In this document: piece by piece, positions 1 through 5,469 of the stretch
Numbering within the stretch: the first letter of the stretch is position 1
Layout: every line of letters begins with the position of its first letter
Assembly (NCBI GenBank): GCA_020630835.1
Contig: JAHDIL010000151.1
Coordinates: 1 to 5,469 of the forward strand
DNA: 5,469 nt
From: Verrucomicrobiota bacterium
GTDB lineage: Bacteria; Verrucomicrobiota; Verrucomicrobiia; Verrucomicrobiales; DEV007
Direction of reading: 5' to 3'
Notes under the pieces: generated by a model
Databases searched by the model: none
Seen by the model: only the letters and a program-made list of their open reading frames with translations
What the model was told of the DNA's origin: nothing
Position numbers and translations under genes: made by a program

Positions 1-501
1 CCCTCAACGAGGATAGAATCGGCACTCTCTCAACACCATAAACTTCGCCGTCTTCACACCTCGATCGATGGCGCGGGTGTTCCGAATGAGCTGAGAATGG
101 ACGCTGCGGGCGAAGTTGATCGAACTTGATGCGTGGTAGTAGGTTTCGATACCGATAGCCGAAGACTTCCAGCTACTGTTGAAATGAACGGAAATAAACA
201 CGGCATCTCGGTAGCGGTTTGCGATCGCCGCACGCTGGGAGAGAGGAACAAAAACATCAGTGCTCCGCACCATCACCGTTTTATAGCCTAGACTCTTCAG
301 GAGGACGTCCAGGCGTCGAGCTACGTCTAGGTTGATATGCTTTTCGTAAACATAGGAATCAGACGCCCCCAAGTCGTGACCCCCATGTCCCGCGTCGATC
401 ACAACAGTGCGAAACGCGAAGGCCGAAGAGCTGAAGCAGCATACAACAGCAATCATTGCTCCCATAAACGAGAGCCGTGAGCGTTTTGAAGAGAAAAACA
501 T
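1..501 (-). CDS. N-acetylmuramoyl-L-alanine amidase (Amidase_3), exported; frame broken near the window edge
   Basis: Zinc-dependent periplasmic hydrolase expected to cut the amide bond between MurNAc and the stem peptide during cell separation or wall turnover. Residues 1-29 form a Sec signal peptide: basic KRSR, a hydrophobic stretch, then AFA before F30. The Amidase_3 domain follows, with zinc ligands visible as H39 (VIDAGHGG), E53 (YEKHINLD) and H106 (FISVHFN). The ATG at 499-501 is preferred because it supplies the basic n-region; Met13 is an alternative start. The frame stops at 4-6 after VLRECRFYPR, but the next frame reads ESADSILVEG. That matches the family's conserved LVEGGF-type motif containing the catalytic Glu, and it stays open to base 1. 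The gene is therefore frameshifted around 16-30, in nature or by sequencing error, and would continue outside the window; family members usually run some 60 residues or more beyond this point. Family assignment is secure; whether the gene is functional is open. Confidence 0.85.
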
Positions 502-530
502 GGAAGGGCAAGGGAGAGTTGGGATACCGA

Positions 531-554
531 AATAATGAAGGAAGCCTTATTATT
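531..554. other. AT-rich inverted repeat upstream of the amidase gene
   Basis: The arms AATAAT-g-AAGG and CCTTATTATT pair over 10 bp with one bulged G and a 3-base AAG loop. The repeat lies 30-53 bases upstream of the amidase ATG and overlaps the candidate -10 element. It could be an operator, an RNA hairpin or a coincidence of AT-rich sequence. The rest of the 502-731 intergenic region shows no convincing gene: a 69-codon open frame there overlaps the amidase start and has no recognisable features. Confidence 0.35.
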
Positions 555-559
555 GACAA
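532..559 (-). promoter_or_regulatory. Candidate sigma-70-type promoter for the amidase gene
   Basis: On the minus strand TTGTCA (554-559) is followed after 16 bases by CATTAT (532-537), matching 5/6 and 4/6 of the housekeeping consensus. The element sits about 30 bases before the amidase ATG. It is a match by eye in AT-rich DNA, so it is only a candidate. Confidence 0.3.
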
Positions 560-731
560 GCGTGCAATTTCTCCGGGAGAGAAGAAAGATAGCGCATTCT
601 CAAGAACTTCAACGATGGAAAGCAGAAATTCTTGGAGGAATTCTCCTACTTTAGTGAAAATTCGCGTTTCTTTGCGTCAATCTTGAGATTTTATACGGAA
701 TGTGAGAATAAGCAGGGCGACGATAGAGATA

Positions 732-1817
732 ATGGCAAAAATTCTTACAGGAGTATCAGGCGGTGTGGACAGCGGGGTAGCTGCGGCATTGCTGTTAGAA
801 CAAGGGCACGAGGTGGTGGGCGCCTACATGAAAAACTGGACGAACGAGGAGAACCTGCCGGGCGACTGTCCTTGGGAGCAGGATATAGTCGATGCACGGG
901 CTGTGTGCGAGCATTTGGGGATCGAGTTTCGTATCCTCAGTCTTGAAGATGTTTATCGAGAAAGGGTTGTCGATTATTTGTTGTCTGGATATGAGCAGGG
1001 GATCACGCCCAATCCAGATGTCATGTGCAATCGCGAGATGAAGTTCGGCATTTTTCTCGAATTTGCTCGTGCGCAAGGGTTCGAGTATGTAGCGACTGGT
1101 CACTATTGTAAGAAGACAACCGACGACTCTGGGGCGGCGGATTTGTTTCGCGGCGCTAGTGGTAAGGACCAGAGCTACTTTCTGTCTCTGATCGATCAAA
1201 GCCAAGCCCAGGCTGCTTGGTTCCCCATGGGGCATATTCCCAAACCCAAGGTGCGCGAGGAGGCGAAGCGCCTAGGCCTGCCTGTCGCAGAGAAAAAGGA
1301 TAGCCAGGGGATATGCTTTATCGGCAATATAAAGATGTCCGATTTCCTATCCCACTACATTCCGGAAAATCCTGGACCTATTGTAAACCTGGAAGGGAAA
1401 GAGGTAGGCTCGCATCAGGGGCTGCATCTGCACACGCTCGGCCAGCGGAAGGGGCTAGGGGTGCCATCGAACACCTTCGGGAAAGCTTATGTTGTTGTCG
1501 CAAAAAGGCCAGAAGACAATGCGCTGGTCGTTGGTTTTGATGGGCCGGATACTCCCTTTCTGTATGCTGACCAATGCACGGTAGGCAGCCTATCCTGCAT
1601 CAATCGGCCCCTAAGAGATTATACGAACTTGTTAGCCCAACCGAGATACCGGAGCGAAGCTGTCGCTGTGCGGCCGACGTGGTCGGAGGATGGTCTCTCG
1701 GTCGCGCTCCGGTTTGAGAAGCCGATGCGGGCACTCACGCCTGGACAGATTTGTGCCTTCTATGAAGGCAACAAGTTATTGGGCGGTGGCATCTTTGAGA
1801 GCATTGCGTCTGTCTGA
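732..1817 (+). CDS. mnmA: tRNA-specific 2-thiouridylase MnmA
   Basis: Cytoplasmic enzyme that adenylates U34 of the Lys, Glu and Gln tRNAs with ATP and replaces the C2 oxygen with sulfur delivered by a persulfide relay. The 361-residue length is typical for the family. An N-terminal PP-loop ATP pyrophosphatase fold carries SGGVDS (9-14), followed by Gly15 where Ser is usual. The two reactive cysteines are C99 in PDVMCNREMKF and C195 in SQGICFIG. KDQSYFL (145-151) and LHTLGQRKGLGV are further family signatures, and the C-terminal part corresponds to the beta-barrel domain. The ATG at 732 is chosen because MAKILTGVSGG begins as family members do; the in-frame ATG at 702 would add ten unconserved residues. 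There is no good SD: AGGG at 714-717 lies 14 bases upstream. It is divergent from the amidase and convergent with the barrel gene, so probably a single-gene unit ended by the terminator at 1851-1881. Confidence 0.97.
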   Translation: MAKILTGVSGGVDSGVAAALLLEQGHEVVGAYMKNWTNEENLPGDCPWEQDIVDARAVCEHLGIEFRILSLEDVYRERVVDYLLSGYEQGITPNPDVMCNREMKFGIFLEFARAQGFEYVATGHYCKKTTDDSGAADLFRGASGKDQSYFLSLIDQSQAQAAWFPMGHIPKPKVREEAKRLGLPVAEKKDSQGICFIGNIKMSDFLSHYIPENPGPIVNLEGKEVGSHQGLHLHTLGQRKGLGVPSNTFGKAYVVVAKRPEDNALVVGFDGPDTPFLYADQCTVGSLSCINRPLRDYTNLLAQPRYRSEAVAVRPTWSEDGLSVALRFEKPMRALTPGQICAFYEGNKLLGGGIFESIASV

Positions 1818-1850
1818 TCCAGTGGCCTAGAGCCTCGGAGATAGACGCAA

Positions 1851-1881
1851 AAAAAGGGAAGAGGATGAGTCTTCCCTTTTT
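1851..1881. terminator. Bidirectional intrinsic terminator between mnmA and the barrel gene
   Basis: A perfect 12-bp inverted repeat, AAAAAGGGAAGA / TCTTCCCTTTTT, with loop GGATGAG (1863-1869). The A-run (1849-1855) and T-run (1877-1881) give a T-tract in both directions. It lies between two convergent stop codons at 1817 and 1913, exactly where a shared terminator would be expected. The GC part of the stem is short (GGG/CCC plus mixed pairs). Confidence 0.85.
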
Positions 1882-1912
1882 CAAGCGTATTTGGAAAGGC
1901 GGGTGGCCGGTT

Positions 1913-3196
1913 TTAGTGATTGTGGACTCCGCCTTCGCCGCCCCACTGGATCTGAATCTGGAACCATGCTGCATGCTCGGTGGGCAGGCTGTTGTCCTGA
2001 ATGTAATCGTATTGCAGACGCGCTCTGATACGTTGGTTATCGTCAAGGAATGTGGTAATAGCCGGTGAAAAGCGGTGGCGTTCAGCAACCTCGAATTCCT
2101 CTAGTTCCGACACCCAGTCGTGACGAAACGCAAGCGTGGTAGACTCAGTCAGCCCGAATGCCAGGGTAGTAGACACTCCGACGTCGTTGGCTTTGAATCG
2201 CTCATCGTCCTCTGCTACTTCAATGGTGCGTCCGATGATTTCTGACCGAAGCATGGTCGCTCCTTCGCAGAATTCAGGACCGTTTCCGTGGTCGTGGGCG
2301 TTCCATATTTTCTCAATTCCCGCTGTGTAAACCCAGGTTGATTCGCCAAACCCGTTCTCACCCGTCATGAACCCGACGTTGCCGGTAAGGGCTTCCGAAA
2401 GCGGGAGCGGTCTCTTCCAATTGAAGGAAAAAACGTTCTCAGTGAAATTGGCTTCCTCAAGGCTGTGCCCGTGACCTTCATGTCCGTGCTCATCGTCGTC
2501 ATGGTCATCGTCGTGATCATCATCGTGATCATCGTCATGGTCATCATCGTGATCATCATCATGGTCATCGCCATGTCCGTGGTCATGATCATGGCTGACG
2601 GTGTTACCAATACCGATAGTAATGAGACCGCCGCCATTTGGAATATCTAGGATCGCCTCACCACCTTGGACAATAAGTTCGCCCTCGTTGAGCATGCGTC
2701 CATTCACTAAATTTTGGTTAACGAAATCCCATTGGTGGAGGTGGCGAGAGTTCTGAAAGCCGAATTGCGAGAAGAATTGGCCACCGCCAAGGGAAAGGAC
2801 CTCGTTTGCTTTGAAGTGGAGGAAGGCCTCTTCGAGCAGGGTCTCCCACCCATCCTCTAATTGAAAAGAGGATACACTGACGAGACCGGTCAGTGTGTCG
2901 TCTACGTTGATGAAAAAATCTGCCTCGATGGCTTGGATGCCAAACTCACGTCTTGGGTCATGCTCGTTGACACCAAGAGACTCAGGCTCGACGCCAGGTT
3001 CAAAGGCGCCTCCAGCACCGACAACAAAAACCTCGGGGAAGATGAAACCGCCGATATTTGCTCCTTCGCCAGTGATCGGGTCAAACGCTCCAGGCTGAAA
3101 TTCGAAAACATCGGATTCGTCCTGCGCTGAAGCTAAGCTACCTATACCAAGGGCAATTGCTGCAGTGAGCTGCAGAATATAAGGTTTTCTCATCAT
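1913..3196 (-). CDS. Putative outer-membrane beta-barrel protein with His/Asp-rich metal-binding tract
   Basis: A 427-residue exported protein. Residues 1-24 are a Sec signal peptide (MMRKP, hydrophobic core, ASA before Q25). The body alternates polar and hydrophobic residues with many aromatics and ends in a strand-like AAWFQIQIQWGG, as in outer-membrane barrels, plus a short tail GGVHNH. Residues 136-185 (GGGQFFSQFGFQNSRHLHQW, then DFVNQ) recall, from memory, a family labelled zinc-regulated outer-membrane receptors/porins in proteobacteria, with a GRFFS...LN..H.H.WDFVD signature. Residues 202-244 hold 14 His and 22 Asp, including six H residues every fourth position; a second His patch, AHDHGNG, starts at 300. 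No TonB box or plug domain was recognised, so passive uptake or metal capture is likelier than classic TonB-dependent transport. The upstream leader is C/T-rich and lacks an SD. It is divergently transcribed from the HMA-like gene over 61 bp. A metal-related role (Zn, Ni or Co) is inferred from composition and neighbour; the substrate is unknown. Confidence 0.72.
   Translation of the reverse strand: MMRKPYILQLTAAIALGIGSLASAQDESDVFEFQPGAFDPITGEGANIGGFIFPEVFVVGAGGAFEPGVEPESLGVNEHDPRREFGIQAIEADFFINVDDTLTGLVSVSSFQLEDGWETLLEEAFLHFKANEVLSLGGGQFFSQFGFQNSRHLHQWDFVNQNLVNGRMLNEGELIVQGGEAILDIPNGGGLITIGIGNTVSHDHDHGHGDDHDDDHDDDHDDDHDDDHDDDHDDDEHGHEGHGHSLEEANFTENVFSFNWKRPLPLSEALTGNVGFMTGENGFGESTWVYTAGIEKIWNAHDHGNGPEFCEGATMLRSEIIGRTIEVAEDDERFKANDVGVSTTLAFGLTESTTLAFRHDWVSELEEFEVAERHRFSPAITTFLDDNQRIRARLQYDYIQDNSLPTEHAAWFQIQIQWGGEGGVHNH
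2492..2569 (-). repeat. 12-bp coding tandem repeat encoding (DDDH)n
   Basis: Codons 210-235 of the barrel protein repeat Asp-Asp-Asp-His with strict 4-residue (12-base) periodicity, His falling at 212, 216, 220, 224, 228 and 232. Both Asp codons (GAC/GAT) and both His codons (CAC/CAT) are mixed between units, so the DNA repeat is imperfect while the protein repeat is exact. Flanks are further His-rich: HDHDHGHG before, and EHGHEGHGH after. The likely role is a flexible metal-binding loop. Confidence 0.9.
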
Positions 3197-3213
3197 AGGT
3201 GGCGAGGGTAGGG

Positions 3214-3239
3214 AAACTGCTTGCTAATGCAAGTGGTTT
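3214..3239. promoter_or_regulatory. 26-bp imperfect palindrome, candidate shared operator
   Basis: The arms AAACTGCTTGC and GCAAGTGGTTT flank a TAAT centre; 9 of 11 positions are complementary, with a perfect CTTGC/GCAAG core at 3220-3233. The palindrome sits in the 61-bp gap between the divergent barrel and HMA-like genes, 18 bases from each start. That is where a dimeric repressor could control both. A Zur/Fur-type metal sensor is a natural guess from the genes, but the sequence is not a recognised consensus box. No convincing -35/-10 pair could be assigned for either gene. Confidence 0.5.
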
Positions 3240-3257
3240 GCAATAAAAAAACGAGGA

Positions 3258-3572
3258 ATGACAATTTCTCGCCCTTTTCTCAGTCTGGCTTGCTTGCTCC
3301 TACTCCTCATTTGTGCTGAAGCGCATGCTCAGGAGACTGTGTATCGCGGGAAGCTTTCGGGCGTTGAGTGCAATCAGTGCAAGAAAGCTATTGCCAAGTC
3401 TATCGCTAAGATCAAGGGCGTTGAGATGATTCGCATCGTCAAACAGGGGGCTAATGCTCACCAGCTAGAGGTGACATTGAAAGATGCCAAGCCTGTTTCG
3501 AGGTCTCGAGTAGAGAGCGCCTTGGCGGGTGCTGACCACTACAAGCTGCTCTCTTGGAAAAAGGTGAAGTAG
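3258..3572 (+). CDS. Exported small protein with HMA-like (heavy-metal-associated) domain
   Basis: A 104-residue protein. Residues 1-24 are a signal peptide with a Leu-rich core and AHA before Q25, so the mature protein of about 80 residues should be periplasmic. The cysteines before the cleavage site (C12, C19) do not form a good lipobox. The mature part fits one ferredoxin-like HMA fold: YRGKLSGVECNQCKKAI with C38 and C41 in a GxxCxxC loop, then an amphipathic helix ending KIKGV, strands MIRIV and HQLEVTL, and a second helix before YKLLSW. The canonical GMxCxxC Met is replaced by Val. It is probably a metal chaperone or MerP-like binder of a thiophilic or borderline ion; degenerate HMA folds can also be structural only. 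The only plausible start is the ATG at 3258, although GAGG (3253-3256) is just one base away and too close for a normal SD. Its divergent partner is the His/Asp-rich barrel gene. Confidence 0.72.
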   Translation: MTISRPFLSLACLLLLLICAEAHAQETVYRGKLSGVECNQCKKAIAKSIAKIKGVEMIRIVKQGANAHQLEVTLKDAKPVSRSRVESALAGADHYKLLSWKKVK

Positions 3573-3582
3573 TGCGGCGAGA

Positions 3583-3611
3583 TGATCGCGGGCGTTAAGG
3601 CGCCGCGATCA
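3583..3611. terminator. GC-rich hairpin between convergent genes, possible terminator without T-tract
   Basis: TGATCGCGG (3583-3591) pairs perfectly with CCGCGATCA (3603-3611). Two more G-C pairs beyond one bulged G leave the loop TTAAGG. It lies between the HMA-like stop (3572) and the ATPase stop (3628). Neither side carries a T-run, so it is not a classic intrinsic terminator; it may aid termination or protect 3' ends. An alternative stem, GCGGCG (3574-3579) with CGCCGC (3601-3606), competes for the same right arm. Confidence 0.4.
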
Positions 3612-3627
3612 GCGTAGGATCCGGTTA

Positions 3628-5310
3628 CTACGTATATTTCAGCACTTCCTCGATAGTGGTGACGCCTGAAAAGATATTGCGCAAGCCGTCCTCGCGCAGT
3701 GTGGTCATCCCTAGCTCTCTGGCTTTCTTCATGAGTTCCACGGACGAGGCCTTCTGAGTAATGAGCTCGCGCACTGGTTCGTTCATATCGAGCAGTTCGA
3801 AAAGTCCTTGGCGCCCTTTGTAACCTGTGTCGTTACAGGAGTCGCAGCCTGTGCCAGTGAAAAATTCACGATCGCCGATGTCGGCCCTGTCGAGGTCGAG
3901 CTGCTCCAGCACCATTGAGGTCGCCTGATACCCCGTTTTGCAGTCGGGGCAGATTTTCCGCAGGAGACGCTGAGCGAGCACGCCCTCGAGTGAGGCTGCC
4001 ACGAGGAAGGGCTCGCAACCCATGTCAATAAGACGAGTCACGGCGCCCGGAGCGTCGTTCGTGTGGAGCGTGCTGAAAACCAGGTGCCCAGTTAGCGATG
4101 CTTGGATGGCAATCTGAGCGGTTTCCAAGTCACGCATCTCACCCACGAGGATGCGGTCAGGATCCTGACGCAGGAAGGCTTTTAGGGTTTTTTGGAAGGT
4201 GAGGCCGATGTTTTCCTGGATCGGCACCTGCATGATACCGTCTACCTCATATTCCACTGGATCCTCTGCGGTGAGTAACTTGGAGTCCTCCGTATTTACG
4301 CGCCTAAGACAGGCGTATAGCGTCGTCGTCTTACCTGCTCCTGTCGGACCTGTGCAGATGAAAATGCCATTCGGTTTTTCGATGGTTTCTTCAATGTATT
4401 CGTAAATATTCTCCGGCAGATGCAGCGCCGGCAGGTCGAGGTTTGCATTTGAGCGGTCTAGGACTCGCAGCACCACGCTCTCTCCAAAAGCCGTTGGCAG
4501 GGTAGAGACCCGCATGTCGACAGTTTGGCCTTTGATGTCCTTGGTTATGCGCCCATCCTGCGGAAGTCGAGTTTCTGCAATGTTGAGGCCAGACATGACT
4601 TTGACACGAGAAGTGATCGCATCCTTTAGATGAGGGGGCGGGGGTGCCATCTCATAGAGTGCCCCGTCGACACGGTAGCGGATCTTGAAGTCCGACTCAA
4701 AGGGCTCAAAGTGGATGTCGGAGGCCTTCTCTTTGATCGCTTGGTAGAGCACGAGGTCGACATAGCGAATAATCGGAGCGGCATTATCCTCGCCTTCGAG
4801 GTCTTCTTTCCCGAGGTTCGCGACTTCAGCGCGCAGTGAGGCCATGACGTCACTTTCGCCTTCGCCCTCAGCTTCCTTCCCCTTGCCATAATAGCAGCGG
4901 TCGATGATCTCGGTTATTTGCTCCGATGCTGCTACAGCGGGGATGATGTTTTGATTTAGCGAGAAGGATAATTCCTCCAAATTTTGAGGGTCTAGAGGGT
5001 TTGCTAAGGCGACCTCGAGCCCCTCATCCGAAAACTGAATAGGCACGGCCTGATAAAGCTTTGCCTGACCCGCCGGTATCACTGCGAGGAGATGCTCTGC
5101 CGGAGAGAAGCCATCTAAATCGTAATATTGGCCGCCAATGTCGTTGGCCACGAGCTGCAGGAGTTGAGCACGCTTGATAACGCCCTGCTCCTCTAGGATC
5201 ACACCAATGTCGCGCCCTGTTTCATAGGCCCCTGAAAGGCAGACATCCCGCAGCCCTTCATCCATAAGGCTTCGGGAGATGAGTAGTTCGACAACGCTGT
5301 CAGGATTCAT
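3628..5310 (-). CDS. GspE/PilB-type ATPase of type II secretion or type IV pilus assembly
   Basis: Cytoplasmic hexameric motor ATPase that drives pseudopilus or pilus assembly through the inner-membrane platform. From the start chosen it has 560 residues, normal for the family. Residues about 1-140 are the N-terminal domain(s) (GspE N-domain / MshEN type), followed by an acidic linker (about 143-176). The motor core shows ASDIHFEP (196-203), Walker A GPTGAGKTTT (321-330), Walker B ILVGE (387-391) and the His box LTGHLVFSTLHTND (406-419). A zinc tetracysteine site is present: C454/C457 (CPDC) and C489/C492 (CDSC). All catalytic elements are present, and the zinc site points to an assembly (GspE/PilB) rather than retraction (PilT) ATPase. 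The ATG at 5310 is preferred over 5376: the upstream 22 codons overlap the preceding gene's stop and encode a low-complexity stretch. It follows a homologous ATPase after 46 bases on the same strand, so the two are probably cotranscribed. Whether it serves T2SS or T4P cannot be settled here. Confidence 0.93.
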   Translation of the reverse strand: MNPDSVVELLISRSLMDEGLRDVCLSGAYETGRDIGVILEEQGVIKRAQLLQLVANDIGGQYYDLDGFSPAEHLLAVIPAGQAKLYQAVPIQFSDEGLEVALANPLDPQNLEELSFSLNQNIIPAVAASEQITEIIDRCYYGKGKEAEGEGESDVMASLRAEVANLGKEDLEGEDNAAPIIRYVDLVLYQAIKEKASDIHFEPFESDFKIRYRVDGALYEMAPPPPHLKDAITSRVKVMSGLNIAETRLPQDGRITKDIKGQTVDMRVSTLPTAFGESVVLRVLDRSNANLDLPALHLPENIYEYIEETIEKPNGIFICTGPTGAGKTTTLYACLRRVNTEDSKLLTAEDPVEYEVDGIMQVPIQENIGLTFQKTLKAFLRQDPDRILVGEMRDLETAQIAIQASLTGHLVFSTLHTNDAPGAVTRLIDMGCEPFLVAASLEGVLAQRLLRKICPDCKTGYQATSMVLEQLDLDRADIGDREFFTGTGCDSCNDTGYKGRQGLFELLDMNEPVRELITQKASSVELMKKARELGMTTLREDGLRNIFSGVTTIEEVLKYT

Positions 5311-5356
5311 AAATACGAAAGAAAGAAGGTGAAAGAAAAGAAGAAGAGGAAGTGGC
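5311..5356 (-). promoter_or_regulatory. Polypyrimidine leader between tandem ATPase genes
   Basis: Read on the minus strand, 41 of the 46 bases between the upstream stop and the downstream ATG are C or T, and no SD-like AGG or GGAG is present. Such a leader could load ribosomes through protein S1 or by translational coupling. The functional reading is inference; the composition is direct. Confidence 0.5.
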
Positions 5357-5469
5357 TCAGTCACCCATGGTGACACGAAGGACTTCCGACGGGGTGGTTA
5401 TGCCTGAGAGAACCTTGCGCACGCCGTCTTCGCGCAATGTGCGCATGCCAAGCTGGCGCGCTCGTTTGC
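5357..5469 (-). CDS. C-terminal end of a second GspE/PilB-type ATPase (partial)
   Basis: The last 36 residues and stop of a gene that enters from the right edge. It reads [15 protein letters not shown] and, later, [17 protein letters not shown]. It aligns without gaps to the C-terminus of the neighbouring complete ATPase (KKARELGMTTLREDG... SGVTTIEEVLKYT), with 21 of 33 positions identical. The region corresponds to the final helices after the zinc-binding segment of the motor domain. Only this end is visible, so Walker motifs and N-terminal domains cannot be checked. Sharing strand and family with the gene 46 bases downstream, it suggests an operon with two paralogous assembly ATPases. The divergence argues against a very recent duplication. 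Confidence 0.88.
   Translation of the reverse strand, partial: KRARQLGMRTLREDGVRKVLSGITTPSEVLRVTMGD

Noticed and set aside
553..558. Perfect TTGACA on the plus strand as a -35 for mnmA
   Set aside because: No -10-like hexamer lies 15-19 bases downstream, and it is about 170 bases before the mnmA start.
477..686. 69-codon plus-strand open frame in the amidase-mnmA gap
   Set aside because: It overlaps the amidase start in antisense, has no SD, no recognisable domain and a random-looking composition.
702..731. Upstream ATG of mnmA, ten codons before the chosen start
   Set aside because: The extra residues are not typical of MnmA, which begins a few residues before the SGGVDS loop.
1735..2088. 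117-codon minus-strand open frame across the mnmA end and terminator
   Set aside because: It runs antisense to mnmA, through the terminator hairpin and out of frame with the barrel gene, with no family features.
2465..2650. Plus-strand open frame encoding a very hydrophobic Ile/Val/Met-rich peptide, looking like a membrane segment
   Set aside because: It is the exact antisense of the DDDH tract: Asp/His codons read backwards give Ile, Val and Met. It is an artefact of the repeat.
3258..3317. Lipoprotein signal in the HMA-like protein (C12 or C19)
   Set aside because: C12 lies before most of the hydrophobic core and C19 is preceded by Ile rather than Gly/Ala/Ser, while a good AHA cleavage site follows.
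5311..5376. Longer N-terminus of the complete ATPase starting at 5376
   Set aside because: It would overlap the end of the upstream ATPase gene and encodes a Leu/Phe-rich low-complexity stretch arising from the polypyrimidine leader; family members are cytoplasmic without such a segment.

Overview
The window looks like chromosomal DNA of a Gram-negative (diderm) bacterium. It encodes a Sec-exported cell-wall amidase, an outer-membrane beta-barrel protein and two type II secretion / type IV pilus assembly ATPases. Tandem GspE/PilB-type ATPases, weak Shine-Dalgarno (SD) signals and the general style of the proteins would fit the Verrucomicrobiota (Opitutales-like). That placement is an impression, not a demonstrated assignment.

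Layout from left to right. (1) Minus strand, 1-501: N-terminal two thirds of an Amidase_3 N-acetylmuramoyl-L-alanine amidase. Its frame breaks about 20-30 bases from the window edge, and the expected catalytic-Glu motif continues in another frame. (2) 502-731: divergent intergenic region with an AT-rich hairpin and a possible amidase promoter. (3) Plus strand, 732-1817: mnmA, complete, with all key motifs. (4) 1851-1881: a strong bidirectional intrinsic terminator between the convergent mnmA and barrel genes. (5) Minus strand, 1913-3196: a putative zinc/metal-related outer-membrane barrel protein carrying a 43-residue His/Asp tract with a (DDDH)n core. (6) 3197-3257: a 61-bp divergent intergenic region holding a 26-bp imperfect palindrome. 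(7) Plus strand, 3258-3572: a small exported HMA-like protein with a CxxC motif. (8) 3583-3611: GC-rich hairpin between convergent genes. (9) Minus strand, 3628-5310: a full GspE/PilB-type hexameric ATPase. It is preceded by the C-terminal end (5357-5469) of a second, homologous ATPase in the same orientation.

The most interesting part is the divergent pair at 1913-3572. A metal-ligand-rich outer-membrane protein and a periplasmic metal-binding-domain protein share one short, palindrome-bearing promoter region. Together they could form a small, co-regulated metal acquisition or buffering module. The tandem ATPases are a second point of interest. The three complete minus-strand starts share C/T-rich leaders with no SD. 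No mobile element, CRISPR array, tRNA or rRNA was seen.
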